From assembly GCF_924101635.2 (NCBI RefSeq), contig NZ_CAKMAA020000073.1, positions 1 through 51,842 on the forward strand: 51,842 bases of DNA, read 5' to 3'. Under the pieces are notes generated by a model that saw only the letters and a program-made list of their open reading frames with translations, was not told the DNA's origin and did no database searches. The position numbers and the translations under genes are program-made. The stretch is from Candidatus Nitrotoga sp. HW29 (GTDB lineage: Bacteria; Pseudomonadota; Gammaproteobacteria; Burkholderiales; Gallionellaceae). Below, in pieces: positions 34,899 to 46,900 of this stretch. Position 1 is the first letter of the stretch, and every line of letters begins with the position of its first letter.

Positions 34899-36890
34899 TT
34901 ATCGAAGATCTCCGGCCTGCGCTTGTGTTTTGAATCTCCGTCCGAACAGCAATCCCTCATCGTGGCTGGGATCGAGCTTCAGGCTCAGGAACGGTGGTTG
35001 CTGAAGCGATTCTGGTGGTGGTGTGGTTGTGGTAACGATGTACTGAAACGGAGCCTCATCGCCGTATGCTTCATGTTCGATACGCACAATCAAGTGGAGA
35101 TAATCCCGGTATGGACGTGGCCCCATGTCTGCCTCTCTCGGACAATCATGAATCAGCAAACCGGGGAAGGCACTTGCCGGATCGCTCGAATCCAGCATAC
35201 ACACCACATCGCCCAACAGGATTTCCAGTACCCGGAAGGCCTCTCCACCTCGGAGCGATAGTTGAAAGGGGCGGATTTCATCCCGCACTTGCAGACTGCC
35301 AAAGGCTTCGTTGGATAGTAGTGCGCGGGCCATCATGTCGGTAAGTTCGCCGATGGAACGCTCACGACTCGATCTCTCGTGCTGGAGTGTCACAAGCCGC
35401 ACTCGCGCCGCATTGGTGTTCTTCGTAATATCAGTGCAACGCGATACGGACTGTTTTATCTGCGCTGCGGCCTCGGGCGATCCGGAGGCTTGCTCCCACC
35501 GTTCAAGTTCCGACAACAAACGCTGCCCCCGATCCAATTCGAGTGCGGCGGAGTCTCGCTTTATTCGTAGCGCCTTGCTCTCCCGATCTTTCACGGCAAC
35601 CCGTTGCTCCGCCAATTGCAGAGGCTTTTCGGCCTGTGTCCGACGTTGCAGCGACTGTGCCGCGCGCGCGGCCCAGTCGCCTCCTATTTTCGCCAGCGAA
35701 TTTTTGTCGCGGCCATCCTTGAAGCTCAGGTCCTGAATTTCTTTCTGGATATGGGTACATTCCTGAAACGCGACTTGGCCGTGCTCGCACGAGCCGACCA
35801 GAGACTTCAGCTTTTCGCGTTTTCCAGCAAGTAACCGATACGCACTTTCGTCCTTATTCCGTGCTGCATCTGCCATCTTGTAATCGGTGTCAGCCAGATT
35901 ATATTCGTTCTCCAGTTGGCGATGATTCATGCGCAGCTCGACAAGCTGATTGGTCAGCGCTTCATATTCGCTATCCAGTCGAGCCAGTGTTGCCGCCGTA
36001 GCAGTCTTTGCGCCACGAATCACCGTCTCGACGGAATCCTTGAACATATCATCGGAACGCATCGGCAAATCGGCTGGAACGCGAAGCCATGCCCGAAGTT
36101 CGGATTCGATGCGCCCCCTAATCAGGCTTGGCTCCTGCTTGAGGTGGCCCGTCTCCGCTACAGCTGTTTCCAAATCGCGTTCCAGAGTACGCAAGAGCAT
36201 CAACATCTGCGATTCGTCTTGAGCCAACAAACCTAGCACGGCACGCATCACGATTGGCGGGTCTTGCCGTGGTCGCTGTAAGCCGGTTCCTTCGCCTTCG
36301 CGCCAACTGAAAAAACTCTTGAAGCGCCCACCTTGATCCCGCGCCATCCACGCCAGCAAATACCGCCACAGAATGGCCTGCCCCGTTTCCGGGATTGCTC
36401 GCGGAGACACACCTGACAGCATCACCTCGGAAAGGTGCGCCTCGAAATCCTTGAAGGACTGTGCGCCGCCATCGGTCAGCAGGGCGTCCAAATCGTCGCC
36501 GGGGGATGCGAAACCCTCACGGTAAGAATTGAAAAAGCGAAATACCGCGAAGACTTCGCTACCGACATGCACGATGGCACCAACGCCGCCTTGGGGATAT
36601 TCGCCGAGCACCTCTTCCCGTAGTTCATCAATCGACTTGGTGCTATCGCCCAGGCAGTAACGCAGCAGCAGGCACAGCGAAGTCTTGCCGACCCCATGCC
36701 CTGCCGCGTGAACTCCCGCATAAGCGCTCTCATCATCCGGCTCACATGCCCAGACAATATTGATGCCACGCCTGAACGAAATCGACCGGACGCAATGATC
36801 GATATCTCGCTCGCTGAAAATCGACAAGCGCTCGATCCAAAGACGGGGCGCCGTCTTCTGTGTCGATAGGCGTTTGATCAATTCTTCCAT
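34899..36890 (-). CDS. SMC/Rad50-like ATPase of the helicase-methylase-ATPase system
   Basis: A 663-residue protein from ATG 36890. An N-terminal P-loop, AGHGVGKTSLCLLLRY, is at residues 63-78; the middle third (about 260-520) is long coiled coil, and the C-terminus has a second core block, GLLIHDCPREADMG, typical of the Walker B region of Rad50/SMC-like proteins. The upstream frame is open for 44 more codons inside the methylase gene, but the chosen ATG follows that gene by 13 bases. Such ATPases accompany helicase and methylase genes in Hma-type loci, as I recall. Presumed to act on DNA ends or as a complex clamp. Confidence 0.75.
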   Translation of the reverse strand: MEELIKRLSTQKTAPRLWIERLSIFSERDIDHCVRSISFRRGINIVWACEPDDESAYAGVHAAGHGVGKTSLCLLLRYCLGDSTKSIDELREEVLGEYPQGGVGAIVHVGSEVFAVFRFFNSYREGFASPGDDLDALLTDGGAQSFKDFEAHLSEVMLSGVSPRAIPETGQAILWRYLLAWMARDQGGRFKSFFSWREGEGTGLQRPRQDPPIVMRAVLGLLAQDESQMLMLLRTLERDLETAVAETGHLKQEPSLIRGRIESELRAWLRVPADLPMRSDDMFKDSVETVIRGAKTATAATLARLDSEYEALTNQLVELRMNHRQLENEYNLADTDYKMADAARNKDESAYRLLAGKREKLKSLVGSCEHGQVAFQECTHIQKEIQDLSFKDGRDKNSLAKIGGDWAARAAQSLQRRTQAEKPLQLAEQRVAVKDRESKALRIKRDSAALELDRGQRLLSELERWEQASGSPEAAAQIKQSVSRCTDITKNTNAARVRLVTLQHERSSRERSIGELTDMMARALLSNEAFGSLQVRDEIRPFQLSLRGGEAFRVLEILLGDVVCMLDSSDPASAFPGLLIHDCPREADMGPRPYRDYLHLIVRIEHEAYGDEAPFQYIVTTTTPPPESLQQPPFLSLKLDPSHDEGLLFGRRFKTQAQAGDLR

Positions 36891-36903
36891 GCCCGGCTTG
36901 CCC

Positions 36904-39900
36904 CTATGCCCGCTTCGTCGAAAGTTGCGAAGCGGTGCCCAGGTCGTCGGCAGATTGCCGTTCAAGGCTGGCACGGACAGTGCGCAGCAAAATGCCCACA
37001 ATCTCTTCGGTGCCCTGTTCAACGATCACACCGGCTGGAAGGGGCACATGTGGTGCTACCGCAATCCACGCTCCTTGCTGCTCGATACGAATCGCTCCTG
37101 CATCCTCGAAGAACCGCAGCATCAACTGCGTCCGTTCGAAACGAGCGGGCAGCAGCATAGACTGGTGCGATTGGCGGTAGGCGGCAAGCTGATCCAGCTC
37201 GGCCTGTGTCAACGTAACGGTAGTCGCCCCGGACATATGCGCCGCCGTCAGTGCCAGCGTCAGACTCTGGCGCGACAACGCGCCAGCTTGTCGAATGATT
37301 GCCAGCACCAGCCCGGCCATGCGTGCATCATCCTCGTCGCGAATGATGCCGATGGGTGAATACTGCGTCGACGATGGTTGACCGGGTGGTGGTACCAGAA
37401 GGCTCAGGTAAGGTTCATGCGCCGCATCGGCCAAAGCCATACGGTCGAATTCGCGCAGAACCAGTCGTGCCGTGCGATACTCGCCGAATTCTCGCATCTC
37501 ATCAGCTTTAATACTCTCAAAATAATCAAAGATCAGCTCTGCATCTACTCGTTGTACCCCTGCGATATTGAGCCATAATGCATCGAGCTCCAACCGACCT
37601 GAATAATTTCGGTTGAACGAGTCAGGCGTTTCGTTGGTCGCACACGTTCGCCAACTGCTATTTGCCATACCTAACGATAACTCTGCCGCACGTTGCATTT
37701 TGTGGTTGGTAGGGTCGAATTCGGGTATAGGCACTCGAGCAAGAACATAACCCTTGATATGCTTATCAACGAATGGGCGAATCAGAAAATCTGCCAAAAA
37801 TGTTGTCAGATACCCCGTATAAAATGCCAAGTGCAGTTCAACCTGCTGGTCAGGCCTATTTGGAACGACCATCGGAGCATCATAGGTCGAAATATAGCCT
37901 GGAGGGATTAAGCATGAAATCAGAGTCCTTGAATCATCATTGCGAGCAATATCTCGAAATACCAAACGTGGACTCGTCATCCAAATCTCCGGGGCGAGTC
38001 CTTTTCTGATAAGCCGCTCTTGAACTTCCGCTAACGGGACGAATTTTTCTGTTGGGCCGAAGCATGGATGGAAATGATGAAAGCTACCATTCTTAAGCAG
38101 TGTCCAGTCCGTTTCAGATACTCGATGGTTGGAGAGTAGTGTCTTATCAGAAGAGGCATGAAATTCCGCGACTACGTGGTATCGAAGCAAGGGGTGCTGG
38201 CGAAGGCACGCCGAAATTGACTGATGAAGCGATGCTTGCGTTAGATCATTGAACAATATGGCACTACGCTCTTCGCCAAGGACAGTATCAAATTGACCTC
38301 GATGTACGTCATACCAAGGTGGAGAGACGAGATCTGCTGGTGAATTAACAACAGCGCTGAAGCGATGTGTTTCGATACGAGCAGGCGTCAAGGTAATCGC
38401 AAGGAACCGATAGCTTGCGTGAACGTCTCGGAAAAACCGCTTTTGCCTGTTTTGAATATGTAAGACGGAAATGACTGATCCTTGATCAAAAAGATATTTT
38501 CGGAGCTCGGAGCAATCGTCCTCAAACATGAAGCCGATTGGAAGGACAAAACCACAGCGACCTTCCGATTTGAGAAGCTTTGGTGTCAATACCACGAACA
38601 GCTTGTAAAGGTCTCGTCGCCCAGATAGCACAGAAAAAATACCAATCCCAAACCACAATTTTTCTCGCCCCAATCTATCGTCATCCACTTCGCTATCACG
38701 AGCTTGTACAATTTCCCACGGCGGATTACCTAAAATGCAGTCAAAGCCACCGCGTGAAAAAACATAAGGGAAAGCCAAATGCCAATGCAAAGCTTGTGAA
38801 TCTTGTGCGGCCTGGGTCGCTGTAACCTGCACACCGGGTCGCGGTGCGCTGCCGTTCATCACCAGCCACAAATCCTGACTTGTGGGAACGAGGCTCTGAT
38901 GGGTGGTGGTTTTTGGCAACATAAAAGCGGCAACAAACAAATCCGCCGCGATATGCACCCGTGATTGAGCTGCATGTGCTTCTGCCTGGGCGAAGGCGGC
39001 GCGCTTGGCTGCGATGGCATCAAGGGTGTCATCCGGCAGTGCTTCAAGGCTGTGGTTCTCGGCAGTTCCTCCCAACCTCAAACTGAGCATGTGGCGCGAA
39101 CTGATCTTGGATTTTTCGATAGCCTTAAGGGCATCTTTATTGGCCTTCTTCAGCATCTTAACAACGTCTTTGTCGTCACTAGCTAAGGCGTTGAATGCTT
39201 CATTTGGAATACCGTTTGCTAATATCGCCGGGTCAAGCACACCTAACAGGGCATTGCCGCAACGAAAATGATGATCGAGGAAAGTGAGCGGCCTATCCGG
39301 GGTGTAGGCTTCCAGCCAGAGCGCAGTTTTGGCGAGCTCTACCGCCATCGGATTTTTGTCCACACCGTAGATACAGTGGGCAATAACATCGCGCAAGGCA
39401 TGGCGATAATCGCTCTGCAGCGGGTTGCCTTCGCTGGCACTGAGTCGAGCCACTTCTTCGGCAATGCGGCGAGCCGCTGCCAATAAAAAGTGACCGGAGC
39501 CACAGGCCGGATCGCAGACCGTCAACTCTAGCAGTGCTTTGACCGGCTGCTGCTGGTTGGTTTGCAGGGTTTGGGCGATGACAGGCTCCAACGCACTCTT
39601 GATGAGTTCTTGTACCAGACTATCCGGTGTGTAGTAGCTGCCACTGGTTTTGCGGGCATTGCCTATTGTACTGTCCTCTTCTTCATCGCCAACGAAAACT
39701 AACCTTCTACTCCCTACGCTGACACTGACCACCGGCACCAGTTCCAACAGACTTTCATACACACTGCCGAGTTCTTCAGAACCCATGTCGCGATAGTTGA
39801 CGCGGGTGAGTGCCGCGCCTTCACGGAAGAAACACAGTCCGAACACGGCTTGCAGCAGGAAGCGGTTTTCCAGTTGAGCGCCATCCAGATGCGGGCATTG

Positions 39901-41070
39901 CTCAGCAGTAAACAGGCCACCCAGCGCGGGCAGCCCCAAGGCGGGCTGGCCTTTGACTAAGCCTGCGAAGGCAATGCCCAAGCCCTGCCAGAGGTCGCTG
40001 TAACGATCATAATGGCGGCGTTTTGCAGCGTGATCACGCAAGCGATTGAGCGAGTAGCCCCGCAGGTATAGCTCTTGCGCGCTTTCGTCGGCATCGGGCG
40101 CAAACACCAGCGGCGTGCCGCGCTGTTCATCTTGCCGGTCTTCCAGCGTCGCCAGAAAGATGAGGCGGTAGATCAGGCGCAGCAGTTGTTCGTAATAGGC
40201 TTGTGGAGTTAAAGCACCACTGTCGAGCTGTTCACGCAATGCGGTATTTTTGGAGTGGCTGGCAAAACCGGTGCCTAATGCGCGCAGTGCTTCACCCACA
40301 CCATCACGTAGGCGTTCACGCGCACGAATGCCGGATTCCTGAGAGGTGTTGCGCCAGCGTTCCAAATGACAGTCAACGGGATGTCCGCTACGCGCAGCTT
40401 GAGGACTGCCGAAACGGGTGGCGTGTGCCAGCAACCAAAATGCGGTGAAATCTGGGTAGCGTTCTTCGTTAAAGATGGATTCGAGATCAACTTCGATATA
40501 GGCCGGGCGGGTCAGGCTGGGGTTGTCGCGCAAGATGCGCAGCTTGAGGCCATTGCTGACAATCGCCCATAGGCACTGATCTTCTGCATTGAGGTATTCC
40601 TGAGCCAGCAAGAAGGGAGAACGGCGGCGGTGACCATCACCAAAGCGGGCATCGGATTGCTCCAGCCCCACAGTATATGCAGCGAACACCAGTGGCACCT
40701 GCCCTGCTAGTGCCTGGTAGCCAATCGGAAAAATCCGCTCATCTAATGTGACCTGCCCAACTGCCTCCAAATCTGTAAAGCCCAACACATGCCGACAGAA
40801 TGGCTCAAGAAAATCTTTGCTCGTAAAACTGTACGCGTCATGATCAGTACGCTGCCGTCCGGCTTGGAACTCTTGCCAGAGATTGAGAGAAATTTTCCAG
40901 TAGCGTCCAATCTCGTCACGAAGTTTCAATCCTTTGGGAATATCGTAATCTGCCTCGGCTTGCCCTTTAGCGTCGAAACGCGCGACACGTCCCAGAAAGT
41001 CAGCAGCAAGCAGTCCCCCTTCAATTCGAATAGCGGAGAAAGCAATTTCAGTAGTGGAACGTTTTGCCAT
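36904..41070 (-). CDS. Large N6-adenine DNA methyltransferase
   Basis: A 1388-residue protein. Motif I DPACGSGHFLLAA lies at about 518-530 and the catalytic motif IV NPPWE at about 780, showing an amino-methyltransferase acting on adenine. The N-terminal 500 residues are a large helical domain of the kind found in type IIL/DrmMI/PglX-like proteins, and the C-terminal 450 residues probably read the DNA target. It would mark host DNA so that the associated nucleases and helicases spare it. Begins 12 bases after the SNF2 gene; a clear start ATG is at 41070. Resembles DISARM DrmMI and the methylase of Hma systems. Confidence 0.88.
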   Translation of the reverse strand: MAKRSTTEIAFSAIRIEGGLLAADFLGRVARFDAKGQAEADYDIPKGLKLRDEIGRYWKISLNLWQEFQAGRQRTDHDAYSFTSKDFLEPFCRHVLGFTDLEAVGQVTLDERIFPIGYQALAGQVPLVFAAYTVGLEQSDARFGDGHRRRSPFLLAQEYLNAEDQCLWAIVSNGLKLRILRDNPSLTRPAYIEVDLESIFNEERYPDFTAFWLLAHATRFGSPQAARSGHPVDCHLERWRNTSQESGIRARERLRDGVGEALRALGTGFASHSKNTALREQLDSGALTPQAYYEQLLRLIYRLIFLATLEDRQDEQRGTPLVFAPDADESAQELYLRGYSLNRLRDHAAKRRHYDRYSDLWQGLGIAFAGLVKGQPALGLPALGGLFTAEQCPHLDGAQLENRFLLQAVFGLCFFREGAALTRVNYRDMGSEELGSVYESLLELVPVVSVSVGSRRLVFVGDEEEDSTIGNARKTSGSYYTPDSLVQELIKSALEPVIAQTLQTNQQQPVKALLELTVCDPACGSGHFLLAAARRIAEEVARLSASEGNPLQSDYRHALRDVIAHCIYGVDKNPMAVELAKTALWLEAYTPDRPLTFLDHHFRCGNALLGVLDPAILANGIPNEAFNALASDDKDVVKMLKKANKDALKAIEKSKISSRHMLSLRLGGTAENHSLEALPDDTLDAIAAKRAAFAQAEAHAAQSRVHIAADLFVAAFMLPKTTTHQSLVPTSQDLWLVMNGSAPRPGVQVTATQAAQDSQALHWHLAFPYVFSRGGFDCILGNPPWEIVQARDSEVDDDRLGREKLWFGIGIFSVLSGRRDLYKLFVVLTPKLLKSEGRCGFVLPIGFMFEDDCSELRKYLFDQGSVISVLHIQNRQKRFFRDVHASYRFLAITLTPARIETHRFSAVVNSPADLVSPPWYDVHRGQFDTVLGEERSAILFNDLTQASLHQSISACLRQHPLLRYHVVAEFHASSDKTLLSNHRVSETDWTLLKNGSFHHFHPCFGPTEKFVPLAEVQERLIRKGLAPEIWMTSPRLVFRDIARNDDSRTLISCLIPPGYISTYDAPMVVPNRPDQQVELHLAFYTGYLTTFLADFLIRPFVDKHIKGYVLARVPIPEFDPTNHKMQRAAELSLGMANSSWRTCATNETPDSFNRNYSGRLELDALWLNIAGVQRVDAELIFDYFESIKADEMREFGEYRTARLVLREFDRMALADAAHEPYLSLLVPPPGQPSSTQYSPIGIIRDEDDARMAGLVLAIIRQAGALSRQSLTLALTAAHMSGATTVTLTQAELDQLAAYRQSHQSMLLPARFERTQLMLRFFEDAGAIRIEQQGAWIAVAPHVPLPAGVIVEQGTEEIVGILLRTVRASLERQSADDLGTASQLSTKRA

Positions 41071-41082
41071 TCTGCTATTTCC

Positions 41083-43911
41083 TCAAGTCGGTACAAGAAC
41101 AAAAACGCCAATCACATCCACAGGCAAACTGGGGGTGACTTGGTAGCTTCCCCGTGCATCGGATGCCTCACGTACGCGACGATGATCTTCAAGCAGTTGT
41201 TTGGCTCGCTCCTCAGCGATTTCTTCCAGTATCGATGTCCATCCCGGAAGTGCATCAATGGCTTGTTGGATATGTCTGTCGCGCAATGCAGTTGGCATGT
41301 TACGTGCTGGCTGTGCATCTAACAGGGTACGAGCTTGATCTTCCGGCAGGCGTGCCGGGGCATCTCCTCCACTGAGCGCAAGTGCGACCGTTTCTTCGCA
41401 GAGCAACAAGCGTGAACCGGTCGCACGCGTCACAGTGAGCTGGTGACGCAAGCGCAGCAACAAAACGGTTGTGCGCGAGCTGACCGCTTCGGTAAAGATT
41501 GCGCCAGCACGAGCGATCCAATCGGTTTCATCACTTTCGGGTCGGGCTTCGGTATCCAGCGCTCGTTCCAGCAAATAATCCGCAAGACAAGCCACCAATG
41601 GATGGGTACGGTGGATGAAGGTAGCTCCGGGTGCGGGTGGCTGATGAAAGTCTATGCGCATCGTGCCGGACAAGCCCTCGCCTTCGAGTCGTTCTCGAAT
41701 GGTTGGCGGGAGATGATTGACGTGTAGCTTCCAGTGAGTACGCCATGCTTCGAGCGGCGCACCCAGCTTGGAGGCAGCGCGCGAGATGAAGCGAATAACG
41801 TCTGCTTCGCCACCCAAGATAGCCAAGGTCTTTTGCCATTCAGGCAACACGTCTTCCGGCTTCAAGCGACGCTGTGCAAACAAGGTACGGTTTTTTGATG
41901 CCTTGTCGCGAGCACTTTGCCAAGCGGTTTCTATTTCCTGTGCTGGCTGACCGAAATCGAGAAATTGCTGTGTGGATTTGGCGGCAGAACCCCCTTTGCG
42001 CAACAGCACCGCATTGAGTAGGGCTTGCGTCAGCTTGCCTTCGTCATCCGGCATGGGAACCAACACACCCAATTCCTTGCGTATGCTTTCCGCTTTGCGC
42101 AGGATGACTTGCAATACCGCGCCATCCACCGGGTTGTCCTGGCCATATAGCATGGTGGTGCGCACCTCGCGCGCCTTTTGTCCGAAACGATCCACGCGAC
42201 CTTCCCGCTGTTCATGACGTGTTGGGTTCCATGACAAATCATAGTGAACAACTGCCGTAAACAGATTCTGGAGGTTGACACCTTCTGACAGGCAATCGGT
42301 CGCAACCAGTATCCGGTTTTCGGACTCGCCAAGCTCCTGTACCGCAGCTTCCCGTTCGCCGGGGGTAAATTCACCCGTCACGGGTTTCACGGTAGATTGC
42401 TTGAAGTGGGCGCGCAGGTGTTCGGCCAGATAATGTGCGGTGGCGATGTAGCGGCAGAATATGACCGGCTGGAATCCGGCCTTGATGAGTTCATCGAGGT
42501 GAGTGATGAGTTTTGCCAGCTTGGGATCGTTGCTCTTGCCAGCCATTTTTCCGGCGGCAGCAATCAAATCATTCAACAGATCGGAATCTTCTGTGCGTGC
42601 AGCCGGTTCAATGTCATCCGTGGAGAGGCTGTCATCCGTACCGTCCATGACGCGCTCTTGCGCTTGGCGCTCGATTTCGTCCAGGTCGATTTCTGTTCCC
42701 TGCTCGGATTGCACTCCCGACAATCGAGTACGCAAGGCGTTTACCGCCGCAGCCGGTGAGGATGAGATGCAGCGCAACAGTGCCAGAGCAGCCCACCAGT
42801 TCATGCGCTGTTCGCGTAGTCCTTGCCCTTCGGCGCGCACGACCAGCTCACGCGCATAGTCGAGCACGTCCCCGAACAGCTTGCCCCACGCGCCACTAAG
42901 TTGATAAGTTATTTCTGCTGTGAGTCGTTCCGGGAAGACTTTGTTATCTTGCCATTCTTCGATGTCTGGACGGCGACGTTGCACGAAATGGCGCGCGAGG
43001 TCTTCGCGAAGTTTTGAGCGACTTTCCTGAGAAATGTCTTTGAGCTGTACAAATTCTGGATTGAGCAATCCTAGCAGATTAAAGAAGGCATCTTCATCGC
43101 CGCTATGTGGCGTTGCTGTCAGCAGAATCATGTGGCGGTCTGGGTTCTCGGTAAGTCCCTTCAATAACTGGTAACGCTGCTGCTTGCCTTGGCCGCTGTG
43201 GGTGCAGGTATGCGCCTCATCGACGATGACGCATTCTGGACAGGCACGCTGGAATTCATCACGGCGGCGATCTGACTTGATGTAATCCAAGCTGACCACG
43301 GTGAATGGATAGGCATCAAAGATTGATTGGCCTGCGGGCAGTCCGCGTTCCAAGCGTCCTGCTGTGCTAGTTCGGACAACGGCAGCATTGATGTGGAAAC
43401 GATCCTGCAATTCGCGCTGCCACTGTTCACACAAGTGAGGTGGGCACAAAACTGCGAGGCGTTGTATCTCACCGCGATCCAGCAATTCCCGCGCAATCAG
43501 CGCCGCCTCGATGGTTTTACCGATACCCACGTCGTCAGCTACCAGCAAACGTACCACGTCGAGCTTCAGTGCCATTAAAAGCGGCACCAATTGATAAGCC
43601 CGTGGCTCAACTGCGATGTTGCCCAGGCTACGGAACGGGCCTGCACCGGTGCGTAATTTTAGTTGCAGCGCATCACGCAATAGTTGGCTGGCCGCATGGT
43701 TGCTGGCCTGCTTTACTGTAGGCCACGCAAAAGTCGCCCCCACTACCGGCTGGGGTTCAATCGGCAAATACAGGATGGTGGCATCTTCCTCTGCTGCTCC
43801 CAATGGCCGTAGATATAGAGTCTCGGCGGTGGACTGCGGCAATACGATCCACTCCCTGTTACGCGCACTAACCAAGCTGCCGGGCTGAAAATTTACTTGT
43901 GGTGCATTCAT
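41083..43911 (-). CDS. SNF2-family helicase, DrmD-like
   Basis: A 942-residue superfamily 2 motor. Walker A DDVGIGKT is at residues 126-133, DEAH at 231-234, LLTATPHSGDEDAF follows near 270, and the C-terminal motor lobe has HYDLSWNPTRHEQREGRVDRFGQ, the arginine finger motif VI. It would translocate along DNA rather than unwind it. Length and N-terminal layout match DrmD of class 1 DISARM and the helicase of Hma systems. Its start codon overlaps the stop of the upstream helicase gene as ATGA, so the two are translationally coupled; the methylase gene follows after 12 bases. Confidence 0.88.
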   Translation of the reverse strand: MNAPQVNFQPGSLVSARNREWIVLPQSTAETLYLRPLGAAEEDATILYLPIEPQPVVGATFAWPTVKQASNHAASQLLRDALQLKLRTGAGPFRSLGNIAVEPRAYQLVPLLMALKLDVVRLLVADDVGIGKTIEAALIARELLDRGEIQRLAVLCPPHLCEQWQRELQDRFHINAAVVRTSTAGRLERGLPAGQSIFDAYPFTVVSLDYIKSDRRRDEFQRACPECVIVDEAHTCTHSGQGKQQRYQLLKGLTENPDRHMILLTATPHSGDEDAFFNLLGLLNPEFVQLKDISQESRSKLREDLARHFVQRRRPDIEEWQDNKVFPERLTAEITYQLSGAWGKLFGDVLDYARELVVRAEGQGLREQRMNWWAALALLRCISSSPAAAVNALRTRLSGVQSEQGTEIDLDEIERQAQERVMDGTDDSLSTDDIEPAARTEDSDLLNDLIAAAGKMAGKSNDPKLAKLITHLDELIKAGFQPVIFCRYIATAHYLAEHLRAHFKQSTVKPVTGEFTPGEREAAVQELGESENRILVATDCLSEGVNLQNLFTAVVHYDLSWNPTRHEQREGRVDRFGQKAREVRTTMLYGQDNPVDGAVLQVILRKAESIRKELGVLVPMPDDEGKLTQALLNAVLLRKGGSAAKSTQQFLDFGQPAQEIETAWQSARDKASKNRTLFAQRRLKPEDVLPEWQKTLAILGGEADVIRFISRAASKLGAPLEAWRTHWKLHVNHLPPTIRERLEGEGLSGTMRIDFHQPPAPGATFIHRTHPLVACLADYLLERALDTEARPESDETDWIARAGAIFTEAVSSRTTVLLLRLRHQLTVTRATGSRLLLCEETVALALSGGDAPARLPEDQARTLLDAQPARNMPTALRDRHIQQAIDALPGWTSILEEIAEERAKQLLEDHRRVREASDARGSYQVTPSLPVDVIGVFVLVPT

Positions 43912-46900
43912 GAATTCTTAGTGCCAGTGATTTTTCCAGTGCCAAACAAGTCTGCGTGCGCAGCAAATATCTCCTGCCAACGGGATTGTTCTTTGGGGAA
44001 GCGGATGACCAAATATCCGGCATCATCGAGGCACCGATTGATGGTCGCATCTTTCTCGCGCTGCGCTGGTTCATAGTGATGGGGGCCATCGATATATATA
44101 GCAGCTTTCCAATCGTGGTAGTAAAAATCCGCACATGTCTGGCAACGCTCAATCATTTCCTGCCCGCGACCTGGCTTCAGGTAGCCGTGCTGTTCAACAA
44201 AGTCCAACCATACGCGCTCAAGAGAGCTTCCAGAAATCCGGCGCAATTCATCACTCTGCTCAGCCGCATCCTTCTCCAAGCTTCCCACTTCACCATTGGC
44301 ACGAGTCAACCGACAAAGAATATCAAGGATTTTGCCACCGTTAGCCGCATCCTTGCGATCAATCACTGTATGGTCGGGCTGGTTGTAATAGGAGAGCAAG
44401 CACTTGTAACAACCCGCTTCGCAGTTAGATTGCCCATCTGCACCGACATCCTCTTGTAAGGTTTGCGCATTCCACAATCCGTTTTCAGGGCATTTGAAGT
44501 GCATAACTTCAAGTGCTTTGGCCGCCACCTCTGCCAGCGCGCCGGGTTCTGTAGCGAGTCGCGTAAGCACTCCTGCGCCGCCTTCCGCAGACTCATACAG
44601 CAGGATGGACAAGCGTGGGTCGCGCCCCGGCAAAGGCTCGGCCATCAGTTCGCTTTCTTCCAATTGGTAAATCGCTTCAATACCGCGCTTGATGGCGTAT
44701 TGCAATGTCGCCATGGTGGTGATGTCGAGCACCTCGGGAGACCGGATAACTAATACATTGCGACGATCTTCAACATAAGGAACGATGCGCTGAGGCGGAG
44801 TGACATCCGGCGGCAAATCCACTTCACCTTCACCTGTTTCGTCCGCGCCACCCACCCAATGACCTGTCACCGGATTGATATTGAAGCCGAGGATGCTCTT
44901 GTCTTTGCGCCTTCTCCAACCAAGGTTCATGCGCCAAACAGTTGCCGCTGCACCGTACTGCAATTCCAGTAACTCGCCTTGCTCGTCCTTGAATAGTGTT
45001 TTGAGGCATTGTAGCTTCCCATCCTCTTCGGAGAACTGCATGGTGGTCTGCATTTCGTAGCCCTGACGAACGCGCTCTTCCTCATTGGCTGTAATGCGTT
45101 CCGCGCGCCGTGTGGAAACGTTCTCGATTCGATACAAAGCGCGAATTTCTTTCGCCCCTTCAAGCAGCGTGCCACACGCAACACATCGGTCAAAATCTCT
45201 TTGCTGACGGAAGTGCCCATAGCCACACGCAGGGCAAATGCGGGCGTATTCCGTGGAAAGCTGGGCACCGACTGCCACTTGGTCGTCTGCCGACACCGAG
45301 AGCAATGCCCTCGTAACCCGATACTGGCTTCCTTCGTGGTAGATCAGGCTGTATGGGCCAAATTCTGACAGTGCCAAAAACCTTGGACGACTCAAGAAAT
45401 TTTCCCTGCCTATTTTGCCCCTTCGCGCTGGGATATAGGCCATGAGTGGCAGCCTTGGGAAGTTGTAACCGGGCAGGAATCCTTGGCTGGCAAGGTAACG
45501 ATAGGTATAAAAATCAGAATTTAGTGTGCTGCCTTGCTGCAACAAAATCTCGCGTTGCCTGAACGCTTCATCATGGCGCTGTTTGGCATCCCTGCGCTCA
45601 CGCTCTGAAGCTGCCGGGGTGTTCATCACTTTTTGATTGATGTCCATCTGGCGCGTGGTGGCACGAAACAATTCACGCCAGCGATCAAGCGCGTGGTCAA
45701 ATTCGAGGAATGCGCGCTGAAATACCGATTCAGCCCAACGCTCTGAATACCACGGAGCCTTAACTTTGGTTAGCTCATCCTGCAGCATATTGAGTATGCT
45801 CACACCGCGTTGGTGGGCGCGCAGTTTTGCTGCTGGCATATCCAGGGTGTCCTGAAGGCTCGGCAAAATTGGGGTTGCAGGCTGATTCATGTCCAGCAGA
45901 CCGCAAATGCTGTTATCCAACTTCTGACCAGTCTCCGACAACCAAACTGCATGAAGATGACTCTGAATCAGCTCGCGGTTGGCGAGGTCAAGCGTCGGGG
46001 GATTAACTTGCCCATGCACCATCCTGACTGGATCTCTGAAGAAATACTGGTCGTGAGGGCTTTGTGCCGCGCAATAAGTAATCACAAGTGCCGGTTGTCC
46101 TGCCCGCCCCGCACGTCCACTACGTTGAGCATAGTTGGCTGGTGTAGGCGGGACGTTCCGCAAATAAACCGTGTTGAGTGAGCTGATGTCGACACCCAGC
46201 TCCATGGTCGGCGAACAAAATAAAACGGGTAGCCATTCAAGTTGCCTGCCGGTACTCGCGAGCCATTGCTCTCGGTCTTTACAGGTATAGCGGAAACGAG
46301 CCTCGCGTTCCATACGGTCGCTCTGCTCGACTTGAGCTGTGTGTTCACGCGCTTCAAAATCAAACAATCTGTGAGCAGGATTGCGCAACAAAGCGGCGAT
46401 ATTTCGATAGAGATTACGGAAGAATCGATTGTCGTTAGCTTTGGCCTGACTCTCGCCTTCGCCCAGTTGCCATAACAAACTACTGCCGTTCAGTTGGTAG
46501 CCCGTAATCCCAAACTCGGTTTCTTCCTCGACAACCAATCCATAGCGCTTGGCTAATTTAAGCAGTGCCGTGATGATTTGCTCACACGCAACATCATCAA
46601 TCTTACCTTCGTGAAGATTGCCTTCTCCCCACAAGCTACGTTTTTTGAATTCTCGCCCGAGTCTGGAACGAGGACTTCCGGAGATCAGGTAGTCGGTATT
46701 GTGCTTGTATTCATCTCGCGGTTTGCTTTTGGTAATGAACCAGTTGGAGGCCACAGGCTTCTCATCCTCGGTGAACCCCCAAGGTTCACGAAGGTAGCTG
46801 TAGCTTTCGGTCTTGAGCTTGTCCAACTGAATACGATCCAGATAGCGCGTCGAAAGGCATAAACCCTGACGCATGGCATCGAACAGCTTTTGCAAGGCCG